Shown here one piece after another: positions 9,656 to 17,798 of a stretch of 64,000 bases of DNA (position 1 is the stretch's first letter; each line of letters opens with the position of its first letter). Location of the stretch: assembly GCA_965221595.1 (NCBI GenBank), contig OZ244900.1, positions 3,286,001 through 3,350,000 on the forward strand. Reading direction: 5' to 3'. The notes under the pieces were generated by a model that saw only the letters and a program-made list of their open reading frames with translations, had not been told where the DNA came from and made no database searches. Position numbers and translations under genes: made by a program. This DNA is from JAAXGX01 sp965221595 (GTDB lineage: Bacteria > Acidobacteriota > Vicinamibacteria > Vicinamibacterales > UBA8438).

Positions 9656-11109
9656 CGCCCGCGCGAGTCGATGCCGTAGAGGTCGACGCGGGAGAGGGGC
9701 ACCACCTCGTAGTCGTCGAAGCCGACGCCGGGCAGGTCATCGACGAACGACGAGGCGTTGCCGACCAGGACGATGGCGAGGGTGTCGGGGCGCAGGAAGT
9801 TGCGCGCCACGCGCTGGATGTCGTTCGGTGTCACGGCCCGCACGCGCTCGGGGAACGTCTCGAGCTCGTCGAGGTCGAGGCCGAAGAGCACGGCCTCGAG
9901 CACCTGGGTGGCGATGGCGTTCGGCGTCTCGATCGACAGCGGGAAGTTGCCCGCCAGGTAGTCCTGCGCGCCGCGCAGCTCGCTGTGGCGCACGCGGTCG
10001 CGCTGCAGCCGCGCGATCTCTTCCACCATCAGGCGCAAGGCCTCGCCGGTAGCCGGCGAGCGGGTCTCGGTCTGTGCCATGAAGTCGCCCGTGAACTGGC
10101 GGCCTGACAGGTCGGCCGAGGCGGCGTAGGTCAGCGACCGGGCCGTGCGCAGCACGCTGCCCAGCCGGTTGCCGCCCTCGCCGCCGAGGATCTTGATGGC
10201 CACGTCGAACGTCAGGAAGTCCGGGTGGGCGCGCGGCAGGGCCAAGTGTCCGACGCGCATGACCGTCTGCACGGCGTCCGGCCTGTCCACCACGACCAGG
10301 CGGCGGGCGGGTGTGGGCGGCTCGACCAGATTCGGCACCGGCAGGTCGCCGCGCTCCCAGTCGCCGAGGACGCGGCGGACGCCGGCCAGCGCCTCCGCCG
10401 TGGTCACGTCGCCAACCACGGCCAGGATCGCGTTGTTCGGGATGTAGTGCGCCTGGTGGAACGCTGCCAGATCGGTGCTGCGGATCCGCTGCACCGAGGC
10501 GGGCGTGCCGTTCACCGGCCGGCCGTAGGGGTGCGCGCCGTAGACGAGCTGGCCGAAGACGATGCCGGCCACGTAGCCCGGATCGTCCCGGCTGACCTGC
10601 ATGCTCGACAGGAGCTGGCGGCGGTGGCGCTCGATCTCCGCCGGGTGGTACGTCGGCCGGCGCGCGACGTCGGACAGCAGGTCGAGGGCGAGGTCGAAGT
10701 CGTCCTTCAGCACCAGGATGTTGACGAAGCTCAGGTCGCTGCCGGCGCCCACCGCAAGGCTGCCGCCGACGTTGTCGATCGTCGCGGCCAGTTCCTGCGC
10801 GCTGCGCCCGGCGGCGCCCTGATCGAGCAGCTCCGCGGCCATGGAGGCGACGCCCGGCAACTCTTCCGGATCGTTCGTCGAGCCGGCGCGGACGAGCAGG
10901 CGAATGTTGACTACGGGCTGCTCGTGCGCACCCACCACGACCACCTGCAGCCCGTTGGCGAGCTGCTCGAGTTCGTACTCGGGAAAGTGCACCTCCGGGG
11001 CGAGCAGCGGCGGCGGCGGGGTCTCGGCCGGCCAGTCCGCGACCTGCGCCCCCGCGGCGGCCGGGGCCAGCGCCAGCAAGACGACGGCAGCGCGGCACCC
11101 GGCGCTCAT
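9652..11109 (-). CDS. M16-family peptidase-like protein lacking the zinc site
   Basis: This 485-residue secreted protein belongs to the insulinase/mitochondrial-processing-peptidase (M16) superfamily. A signal peptide is visible (AVVLLALAPAAAGAQ). The fold is recognisable from LANGLQVVVVGAHEQPVVNI near the N-terminus and the second M16 domain (VVVDRPDAVQTVMRVG, GEGGNRLGSVLRT). Where active members have HxxEH, this protein reads GVASMAAELLD, so it should not bind zinc. Non-catalytic M16 partners commonly pair with an active subunit, and the adjacent gene 11106-12491 has an intact motif, so a periplasmic heterodimer is likely. The start overlaps the active subunit's stop and the end overlaps lpxB, each by 4 bases. 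Confidence 0.9.
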   Translation of the reverse strand: MSAGCRAAVVLLALAPAAAGAQVADWPAETPPPPLLAPEVHFPEYELEQLANGLQVVVVGAHEQPVVNIRLLVRAGSTNDPEELPGVASMAAELLDQGAAGRSAQELAATIDNVGGSLAVGAGSDLSFVNILVLKDDFDLALDLLSDVARRPTYHPAEIERHRRQLLSSMQVSRDDPGYVAGIVFGQLVYGAHPYGRPVNGTPASVQRIRSTDLAAFHQAHYIPNNAILAVVGDVTTAEALAGVRRVLGDWERGDLPVPNLVEPPTPARRLVVVDRPDAVQTVMRVGHLALPRAHPDFLTFDVAIKILGGEGGNRLGSVLRTARSLTYAASADLSGRQFTGDFMAQTETRSPATGEALRLMVEEIARLQRDRVRHSELRGAQDYLAGNFPLSIETPNAIATQVLEAVLFGLDLDELETFPERVRAVTPNDIQRVARNFLRPDTLAIVLVGNASSFVDDLPGVGFDDYEVVPLSRVDLYGIDSRGR

Positions 11110-12491
11110 CGCGATGCCACCCCCAGGCTGGGCCGCGGCGAGCCGCGTGCGCCGCGCGGCAGAATGGTCAGCAGCAGGCGGTTCTCCGCCCGGAAGTAGG
11201 TGCGCGCCACGCGCTGCACATCATCCTTGCTGACGTTCATGAAGATGTCGAACTCGCCGTCGGCCGTGGTGATGTCATCGTGGATCACCACCGCGTGCGC
11301 CAGGTGCGCCGCCTTCTGCGAGTTGGTGATGCGGCCGATGATGTAGTCGCGCGCGAACTGGTTCTTCGTGCGCTGCAGCTCCTCGTCGCTCACCGGCTCC
11401 TGTTTGAGCCGTTCGAGCTCGCCGATCAGCGCGGCGGCCACCTCGTCCGGCTGCCGTCCCGGCGCCACGATGGCCACCGCGTAGAACAGATTGGGGTCGT
11501 CGATGATGTTGCCCTGCCCGAAGGCGGAGACAGCCACCTGGTCGTCGTAGACCAGGCTGCGGTAGATGCGCGAGCTGAGGCCGTCGGAGAGCACCTTCGA
11601 CGCGATGTGCAGCGGATAGGCATCGGGGTGCCCGTCGTAGGTGATATGGTGCGCCACCACGACCGCCGGCAGCGGCCAGTTGTCGGCCTCGACAGTCACT
11701 CGCCGCTCAGCCTGCCAGGTTGGTTCGCGCGGGATCGCACGCGGCACCGGACGGCCGGCCTTCGGGACGCGGCCCAGGTAGTGTTCGATCATTTCCATCG
11801 TGTTGGCGGGATCGATGTCGCCGACCACGACGATGGTCGCGTTCTCCGGCGTGTAGTAGGTCTCGTAGAACTCCCGCACGTCGGCGATGGACGCCGCCTC
11901 CAGATCCTGCATCGACCCGATGGGCGTGTGCTTGTACGGATGCACGTCGAACGCGTGGTCGTAGACGATCTCCGAGAGCAGCCCGAACGGCTCGTTCTCG
12001 TAGCGCCAGCGGCGCTCCTCTTTGACGACCTCGCGCTCGGCGTCGAGCGTGCGCTGGTCGATGCGCAAAGTCGCCATGCGGTCGGCCTCCAGCCAAAGCA
12101 CCAGCGGCAGGTACTGCGACGGGACCGTCTGCAGGAACACCGTGGCGTCCTCGGTGGTGTAGGCGTTGCCGTCACCGCCGACGCGCGAGATGTGCGTCAG
12201 GTGCTGGTCGGGCCGGACGTTCTTCGAACCCTTGAACATCAGGTGCTCGAACAGGTGCGCGAACCCGGTACGCCCCGCCGGCTCGTTCTTCGACCCGACG
12301 TGGTACCACACCTCGACGTGGACGATCGGCGTGGAGTGGTCCTCCGACAGAATCACCTTGAGCCCGTTCTCGAGCGTGAAGAGCCGGTAGTCGAGCTTCG
12401 GCGGACGCACCTGGCCCGAGAGCGTCGCGGCGAACAGGAAGACGAGCGCCAACGCCGCGGCAGCGGCCGGAATGCGGGTCTTGGGGACCAT
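11106..12491 (-). CDS. M16-family zinc metallopeptidase, catalytic subunit
   Basis: The 461-residue protein is an active M16 (pitrilysin/insulinase) peptidase. The inverted zinc motif is HLFEH at residues 79-83, with the downstream glutamate in AEREVVKEE around residue 158. A signal peptide (ALALVFLFAATLSGQ) places it in the periplasm or outside the inner membrane. Two M16 domains are present, and the second holds VLSDGLSSRIYRSLV. It is the first gene of the run leading to the inactive homologue, lpxB and queG, and probably forms a complex with the inactive homologue. The substrate is not evident from sequence. The 219 bases upstream (12492-12710) contain no recognised gene and could hold the promoter. 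Confidence 0.93.
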   Translation of the reverse strand: MVPKTRIPAAAAALALVFLFAATLSGQVRPPKLDYRLFTLENGLKVILSEDHSTPIVHVEVWYHVGSKNEPAGRTGFAHLFEHLMFKGSKNVRPDQHLTHISRVGGDGNAYTTEDATVFLQTVPSQYLPLVLWLEADRMATLRIDQRTLDAEREVVKEERRWRYENEPFGLLSEIVYDHAFDVHPYKHTPIGSMQDLEAASIADVREFYETYYTPENATIVVVGDIDPANTMEMIEHYLGRVPKAGRPVPRAIPREPTWQAERRVTVEADNWPLPAVVVAHHITYDGHPDAYPLHIASKVLSDGLSSRIYRSLVYDDQVAVSAFGQGNIIDDPNLFYAVAIVAPGRQPDEVAAALIGELERLKQEPVSDEELQRTKNQFARDYIIGRITNSQKAAHLAHAVVIHDDITTADGEFDIFMNVSKDDVQRVARTYFRAENRLLLTILPRGARGSPRPSLGVASR

Positions 12492-12710
12492 GGCCGGGAT
12501 TATCTCACAGACTCGGCGAGCCCGGGCCCGCCGGCGGGCGCACCATTCGGCGACCCGGCGAGGGCCATCATCGGTTGGACGGCGCCGACGATCGCCGACA
12601 GCGACGCGTCCGACGACGAGTAGCCGCAGGCCCCGGCCGGTCCAGCCTGCTGCGCGGGTGCGGCGCGGGGCGAGGCTGCGCTGGACACCACGCGGCGGGG
12701 CGCGACGGCC

Positions 12711-13535
12711 TCACCATGCCCGCGTCCGCAGGCGCACGGCGAGCTGAAACCAGCGCGGGGTGTCGCGCGTGAACTGGCCGGCGTCGATGCGCTGCTCCCA
12801 GCCGGCGAGCAGGTCGACGGCGCCGACACGGGCCGGCAGCCGGACGCCGGCCAGCACGCGGCCGCCGCGGAGCGCGGAGCGGCCGAGCTGCGCGCGCTCG
12901 ACAGGGACGACGACGACCATCGCATCGCCGACGAGCGAGACCCGCCGATTGATTGGCAGCTCGGCGGCCGCGTGCAGTTCGAGCTGCGCAACGTAGTCGA
13001 CGTTGGCGCGCTCGACCGTGCCCATGGCGCGGGCGCCGGCGTCCACCCGCACCGGCCCGGCCGCGAACCGGTCCCCATAGACGACGCCCGCCATGTTCCA
13101 GGACACGCTGCCGAGGTCGGCCCGGTCGCCGAGATGGCGCGACACGTGGTGGAAGGTCGCGCCGAGCTCCCCGCGCGGGAGCCGGACGAAGACCGCGAAA
13201 TCGGTGGTGTAGCTGTTCTGGTTGGGGTCGACGTCGCGCAGCTCGCTGCCGACAATCGTCTCGAGATTGGCCAGCAGGTTGCCCCGCACGAACCCGAGGT
13301 CGAACAGGTCGACGTCGATGCCGAGGTCCGCGTCCCAGTTGTAGCGCGCGTCGGCGCCGTGTCCTGCCAGCCGCGTGATGTCGAGGGTGGTGCCCAGCGC
13401 GGTCAGCACGCCGCGGGCGGGCGCCACGTCCATGCGCGGGAGCGGCCCGCCGAGGGTCTGGGCGCCTCCCGGGGCCGCGCACCAAAGCGCCGTCCACAGC
13501 GCGAGCGGACCGCAGCGGCGCAACGCGGCGTGCAT
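12711..13535 (-). CDS. Putative outer-membrane beta-barrel protein, unknown function
   Basis: I do not recognise this 274-residue protein by name. The chosen start gives a clear signal peptide (MHAALRRCGPLALWTALWCAAPGGAQ). The mature part is rich in alternating hydrophobic/polar stretches such as GIDVDLFDLGFVRGNLLANLE, FAVFVRLPRGELGATFHHV and the terminal WFQLAVRLRTRAW. This pattern suggests amphipathic beta strands and an outer-membrane barrel. The ATG at 13535 is preferred over an upstream in-frame one because only it begins a signal peptide. The gene diverges from the PGPGW protein gene with under 30 bases between starts, so promoters must lie within the opposing gene. Function is unknown. 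Confidence 0.6.
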   Translation of the reverse strand: MHAALRRCGPLALWTALWCAAPGGAQTLGGPLPRMDVAPARGVLTALGTTLDITRLAGHGADARYNWDADLGIDVDLFDLGFVRGNLLANLETIVGSELRDVDPNQNSYTTDFAVFVRLPRGELGATFHHVSRHLGDRADLGSVSWNMAGVVYGDRFAAGPVRVDAGARAMGTVERANVDYVAQLELHAAAELPINRRVSLVGDAMVVVVPVERAQLGRSALRGGRVLAGVRLPARVGAVDLLAGWEQRIDAGQFTRDTPRWFQLAVRLRTRAW

Positions 13536-13563
13536 GGCGGGCCGGCGCACTATATCATGGTGG

Positions 13564-14028
13564 GTGGTCGTGAGCGGTCTTTCCGAGCGGGTTCTGGCGT
13601 TGATTCCCACCGGGGTGTCGCCGCCGGGTGCCCTGGGCTGGCTGTTCGGGATTTCGCTGCTGCTGTTCGCCGCGACGCTCGGGGCGATGCCGGTGGTGAT
13701 CGCGCGCATGCGCGCGGACTACTTCGTGCGGCCCGAGGCCCCCGCCGCCGGGGGGCGGTATCGTGCCGTCCGCTGGGCGCTGCTCGCGCTCAAGAACGTG
13801 CTCGGCCTCGTCCTCCTGCCGGCCGGGCTGGCGATGCTGATTCTCCCGGGCCAGGGCATCATCACCGTTCTCGTTGCGCTGACCCTGCTCAACTTTCCCG
13901 GCAAGCGGCGCCTCGAGCTGCAGATCGTCCGCCGGCGGCCCGTGCGGGCGGCCGCCGACTGGATTCGCGCGCGCACCGGCCGGCCACCCTTCATCATTCC
14001 CGACGCGACGCCGCGCGCGCCGGCCTGA
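13564..14028 (+). CDS. PGPGW-type small transmembrane protein
   Basis: The roughly 154-residue protein has a first hydrophobic segment (GWLFGISLLLFAATLGAMPVV) and a second hydrophobic region with LLPAGLAMLILPGQGIITV. The LPGQG core resembles the PGPGW motif of the putative transmembrane protein family of that name. It is followed by a cytoplasmic basic tail (FPGKRRLELQIVRRRPVR). Two GTG codons, 13564 and 13570, are plausible starts; an ATG at 13534 would overlap the divergent gene. It ends 24 bases before actA and might be transcribed with it, but nothing links it functionally to complex III. The role is unknown. Confidence 0.68.
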   Translation: MVVSGLSERVLALIPTGVSPPGALGWLFGISLLLFAATLGAMPVVIARMRADYFVRPEAPAAGGRYRAVRWALLALKNVLGLVLLPAGLAMLILPGQGIITVLVALTLLNFPGKRRLELQIVRRRPVRAAADWIRARTGRPPFIIPDATPRAPA

Positions 14029-14052
14029 TCGGCCGCTCGGCCACGTGCAATA

Positions 14053-14673
14053 ATGCCCGGCATGCGGCGGCCGTTCGCCAGGCGGACAACGACCGAGGGA
14101 GGGGCGTCTCCGGCAACCTGTGGCCGGAGGCCGCGCGGTATTCCAACGGCCCTGTTGCCGGCCCTGGTGCTGTTGCTGGCGTCCGCGGCGGCGACCCTGC
14201 GGTCGGGCTCGCAGGCCGATCTGCCATCCGCGGCCGACCCGCCGGGCACCGCAACAGCCGCACCGGCCGCGCCCGTCGGATTCGACCACCGCGTGCACGT
14301 GACCGACAACCGCCTCGACTGTCAGCTCTGCCACGCCTACGCGCGGCGGAGCCCGGTCGCGGGTCTGCCTCCGGTGGCCCGCTGCGCCGGCTGCCACCGC
14401 TTCGTCGCGTCCGATGCCCCGGCCATCGAAGACCTCATGGCGCGCCTCGAGGCTGGCGCAGCGCTCGCGTGGACGCGCGTCCACCAGCTGCCCGGGCACG
14501 TGCGCTTCACCCACAAGGGCCACGTGCGCGCCGGCATCGGCTGCCGGACATGCCACGGCGACGTGGGAGCCATGCGCACCGTGGAGCAGGTCGCGCCTCT
14601 GACGATGGGCTGGTGCATCGGCTGCCACGAGCAGCGCCAGGCGTCCGACGACTGTCTTACCTGCCACTACTAG
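14053..14673 (+). CDS. actA: Alternative complex III subunit ActA, pentaheme cytochrome c
   Basis: ActA is the multiheme c-type subunit of alternative complex III, which oxidises membrane quinol and passes electrons to cytochrome c or an oxidase. The 206-residue product has one N-terminal membrane anchor (ALLPALVLLLASAAATL, about 33-49). It has five CxxCH heme motifs at Cys90, Cys111, Cys164, Cys188 and Cys201, exactly the pentaheme pattern of ActA. Extra histidines (FDHRVHV, HVRFTHKGHV) can serve as axial ligands. actB follows after 83 bases, a gap that contains part of a dispersed repeat, unlike the tightly overlapped actB-actF. Confidence 0.9.
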   Translation: MPGMRRPFARRTTTEGGASPATCGRRPRGIPTALLPALVLLLASAAATLRSGSQADLPSAADPPGTATAAPAAPVGFDHRVHVTDNRLDCQLCHAYARRSPVAGLPPVARCAGCHRFVASDAPAIEDLMARLEAGAALAWTRVHQLPGHVRFTHKGHVRAGIGCRTCHGDVGAMRTVEQVAPLTMGWCIGCHEQRQASDDCLTCHY

Positions 14674-14740
14674 CCGCCCGTCGTGAACCCTTGGCGTCAC
14701 ACCGAGACGGGCGCGGCGCCCATCTGACAGCCCGGAAGTA
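14673..14740 (+). repeat. Partial copy of a dispersed intergenic repeat (left half)
   Basis: The bases just after the actA stop match the left half of the element at 55464-55627. Shared blocks in order are a CGT(C/G)GTGAA start, then CACCGAG, then GGCG, GGCGCC and CTGACA. Only the left part is recognisable here. The orientation is the same as the other three copies, and it again begins at a gene's 3' end. It may be a decayed MITE-like element. Confidence 0.5.
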
Positions 14741-14756
14741 CCCTTACAATAGGCCG

Positions 14757-17700
14757 ATGACTGGGGGGGCGAAGGATTCGGCCGTGGACCACAGCGAGGC
14801 CGGTCCGGACGCCCCGCTGACGCGGAGCGTCGGACGGCGGATCTTCCTGAAGGTGCTCGGCAGCGCCGCGCCGGCGGCCGCCGCAGCCTGCGCTCCGCTG
14901 CCCGCCGAGCAGATCATCCCCTACGTCGTGCCGCCCGAGGACGTGGTGCCGGGCGTGGCCTCCTGGTACGCCACGGTGTGCGGCGAGTGCCCCGCAGGCT
15001 GCGGGATGCTGGTCCGCACCCGCGAGGGGCGCGCGGTCAAGGTCGAGGGCAATCCCGAGCATCCCGTCAACCGCGGCGCGCTGTGTATCCGCGGGCAGGC
15101 GGCGCTGCAGGGCCTGTACAACCCCGATCGGTTCGAGGGGCCGCGGCGGCGGCGGGGCGCGCCCACCGGCGGCCCGGGGCAGGGCCTCCTGGAACCGCTC
15201 GGGTGGCCCGACGCGCAAAGGCTGTTCGTCGAGCGGCTGCGGGCGGCCCGCGACGGCGGCGAGCGTGGGCGGATTGCGGTGGTGACGCCGCTGCTGACGG
15301 GCACGCTGGACCGACTGGTGGCGCGCTGGGCCGGTGCCGTCGGCGCCCGGCGGCTGCGCTACGAGCCGTTCGGTCACGAGGCGCTGCGCGCCGCCAGCCG
15401 GGCGGCGTTCGGGCTCGACGCCGTGCCGCGCTACGACCTTGCCCGCCCCGACCTGATCGTGTCGTTCGGCGCCGACTTTCTCGAGACCTGGCTGTCGCCC
15501 GTCGAGCACGGCCGGGCGTTTGCGGCGGGGCGGCGGCGCGGCGGCGGCCTGCGCACCCGGCTGGTCCAGCTCGAGCCCCGCCTGTCGCTGACCGGGGCGC
15601 AGGCGGACGAATGGCTGGCCCTGGAGCCGGGCACCGAGGGTCTCGTGGCCGCCGCCATGGTGCACACGATCATCGCCGAGCGGCGCGTGCTGCTGCCGCG
15701 CGCAGAGCTGGGCGCCGCGGCGCGTCTCTTCGAGCAGGTGCGCGAGCACGCGCCCGAGCAGGTGACCCGGCGCACCGGCGTCCCGGCGGCGACCATCCGC
15801 GCGCTGGCACGCCGCTTCGCCGACCCGGCGGCGGGCGGCGGGCGGACGCTGGCCGTCGGCGGCGGCGTGGCGGCCGACGGCGACGCGGCGACGGCAGCAC
15901 ACACCATGGTGCACCTCCTCAACCACGTGGCCGGCAACACCGGGACCACGATCACCTTCGATGCGAGCGACGGCGACGGGCCGGGGAGCTGGAGGGATGC
16001 CGACACCTACCGCGACCTGCGCGCGCTGGCCGCGGACATGGCGGCGGGGGCGATCGACGTGCTCCTGCTCCACGACGTCAACCCCGTCCACGCCCTGCCG
16101 GACGGTGCCGGCCTCGCGGCGGCGCTGGCGCACGTGCCGACCGTGGTCAGCACGTCCGGCTGCCCGGACGAGACCGCGGCGCTCGCGGACCTCGTGCTGC
16201 CGGCCCACACGCCGCTGGAGGCCTGGGGTGACGCCGAGCCGGCCGGCGGGGTCCGCGGCCTGCAGCAGCCGGTGCTGCGACCACTGCTCGACACCCGGCA
16301 CCTGGGCGACATCCTGCTCGACGCCGGCCGGGCACTGGGGGACGACGTCGCCGCCGCCCTGCCGCCGGAGGACGATTTTGCGGCGCTGCTGCAGGCCGAG
16401 TGGCGGGCGGCGCACGCCGAGGCGGACAGCGACGGGGACTTCGAGACGTTCTGGGCCGACGCACAGCGGCGCGGCGGCGCCTTCGAACCCGCGCGGTCGG
16501 CAGCGATCAGCCTGCGGCGCGCGGTCCTCGACGCCCCGCTCGAGCTCGATCCCGGGCGCGGCGAACGGCCCTTCGTGCTCGCGGCGTATCCGTCGGCCCA
16601 CCTGTACGACGGGCGCGGGGCCAACCGCGCCTGGCTGCAGGAGGTGCCCGACCCGCTGCTGAAGACCACCTGGAGCAGTTGGGCCGAACTGGCGCCGGAG
16701 ACGGCAAGCGCGCTCGGCGCGGAAGACGGGCAACTGCTGCACATCGAGTCGGACCACGGCGCGCTGGACGCCACCCTGCTGGTCAACCCGCACATGCGGC
16801 CCGGCGTGGTGGCCGTCCCGCTCGGGCAGGGACACACGGCGTACGGCCGCTACGCGAGCGGCCGCGGCGTCAACGCGGCGGCGCTGCTCAATCCCGAGCC
16901 CGAGGCCGGGGGCGGCGTGCGCTGGCTGGGCACGCCGGTCGACGTCACGCCGCTGGCGGTCCGGCGGCCGGTGCCTCGCCTCCAGACGACCTTCGACCAG
17001 GACGGCCGCGGCATCGCCCGCGCCGTAACGCTGGCGGAGCTGGACGCGGGCGCCCCGCCCGCCGCAGCCGAGCCGGCCTTCAGCCTCTATCCCGACCATC
17101 CGCACCCGCAGCACCGCTGGGGCATGGCAATCGACCTCGACGCCTGCACCGGCTGCAACGCGTGCGTCGCCGCCTGCTACGCGGAGAACAACATCCCGGT
17201 TCTGGGCCCCGATCGGATGCGCCGGGGCCGCACGATGGCCTGGCTGCAGATCGAACGCTTCGTCGAGCGCGGCCCGGCGGGCCCCGACAACCGCTTCGTG
17301 CCGATGCTGTGCCAGCACTGCGGCCAGGCGCCGTGCGAGACGGTTTGCCCCACCTACGCGACGTACCACACGGACGAGGGGCTCAACGCGCAGATCTACA
17401 ACCGCTGCGTCGGCACGCGCTACTGCGCCAACAACTGCCCATACAAGGTGCGGCGCTTCAACTGGTTCGACCCCGAGTTCCCCGCGCCACTGGACCGGCA
17501 GCTCAACCCGGACGTGACCACCCGGACGGTGGGGGTCATGGAAAAGTGCACATTCTGCGTGCAGCGGATCCGGGAGGCGCAGGACCGCGCGCAGGACGCC
17601 GGCCGCGCGCCGCGCGACGGCGAGATCACGCCGGCCTGCGCCCAAACGTGCGCGGCCGAGGCCATCGTCTTCGGTGACCTCAACGATCCCGACAGCCGCG

Positions 17701-17798
17701 TCTCGCGACTCGCGGTCGACGGGCGCGCCTACCACGTGCTCGAAAGCCTGAACACGCGGCCGGCGGTGACCTACCTCCGCAAGGTGCGCCGGGCGTGA
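14757..17798 (+). CDS. actB: Alternative complex III subunit ActB, molybdopterin-type plus ferredoxin-type iron-sulfur protein
   Basis: ActB is a natural fusion of a molybdopterin-oxidoreductase-like domain and a four-cluster ferredoxin-like domain. The 1013-residue protein starts with a Tat-like sequence (GRRIFLKVLG, Arg27-Arg28). A CxxCxxxC cluster follows at Cys75, Cys78 and Cys82, with Cys110 as the fourth ligand. The large domain resembles formate dehydrogenase/polysulfide reductase A subunits. From about residue 795 come CTGCNACVAACYAEN, CQHCGQAPCETVCPT, CVGTRYCANNCP and CTFC with CAQTC, giving further Fe-S clusters. In studied ActB proteins the molybdenum cofactor is absent, which cannot be judged here. 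The ATG at 14757 is chosen because the open frame upstream runs back through non-coding sequence and other genes. Confidence 0.95.
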   Translation: MTGGAKDSAVDHSEAGPDAPLTRSVGRRIFLKVLGSAAPAAAAACAPLPAEQIIPYVVPPEDVVPGVASWYATVCGECPAGCGMLVRTREGRAVKVEGNPEHPVNRGALCIRGQAALQGLYNPDRFEGPRRRRGAPTGGPGQGLLEPLGWPDAQRLFVERLRAARDGGERGRIAVVTPLLTGTLDRLVARWAGAVGARRLRYEPFGHEALRAASRAAFGLDAVPRYDLARPDLIVSFGADFLETWLSPVEHGRAFAAGRRRGGGLRTRLVQLEPRLSLTGAQADEWLALEPGTEGLVAAAMVHTIIAERRVLLPRAELGAAARLFEQVREHAPEQVTRRTGVPAATIRALARRFADPAAGGGRTLAVGGGVAADGDAATAAHTMVHLLNHVAGNTGTTITFDASDGDGPGSWRDADTYRDLRALAADMAAGAIDVLLLHDVNPVHALPDGAGLAAALAHVPTVVSTSGCPDETAALADLVLPAHTPLEAWGDAEPAGGVRGLQQPVLRPLLDTRHLGDILLDAGRALGDDVAAALPPEDDFAALLQAEWRAAHAEADSDGDFETFWADAQRRGGAFEPARSAAISLRRAVLDAPLELDPGRGERPFVLAAYPSAHLYDGRGANRAWLQEVPDPLLKTTWSSWAELAPETASALGAEDGQLLHIESDHGALDATLLVNPHMRPGVVAVPLGQGHTAYGRYASGRGVNAAALLNPEPEAGGGVRWLGTPVDVTPLAVRRPVPRLQTTFDQDGRGIARAVTLAELDAGAPPAAAEPAFSLYPDHPHPQHRWGMAIDLDACTGCNACVAACYAENNIPVLGPDRMRRGRTMAWLQIERFVERGPAGPDNRFVPMLCQHCGQAPCETVCPTYATYHTDEGLNAQIYNRCVGTRYCANNCPYKVRRFNWFDPEFPAPLDRQLNPDVTTRTVGVMEKCTFCVQRIREAQDRAQDAGRAPRDGEITPACAQTCAAEAIVFGDLNDPDSRVSRLAVDGRAYHVLESLNTRPAVTYLRKVRRA

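Noticed and set aside
12500..12690. Possible small minus-strand protein ending LAGSPNGAPAGGPGLAESVR
   Set aside because: No ATG or ribosome binding site and only low-complexity composition. The same DNA is open in several frames.
12972..14756. A 595-codon open extension in frame upstream of actB
   Set aside because: It crosses three other genes in the wrong frame or strand and has no domain similarity. ActB starts naturally at 14757.
14697..17735. Open frame of about 1000 codons antisense to actB
   Set aside because: High third-position G+C removes stops on the opposite strand. ActB on the plus strand has full cluster motifs, while this frame has none.
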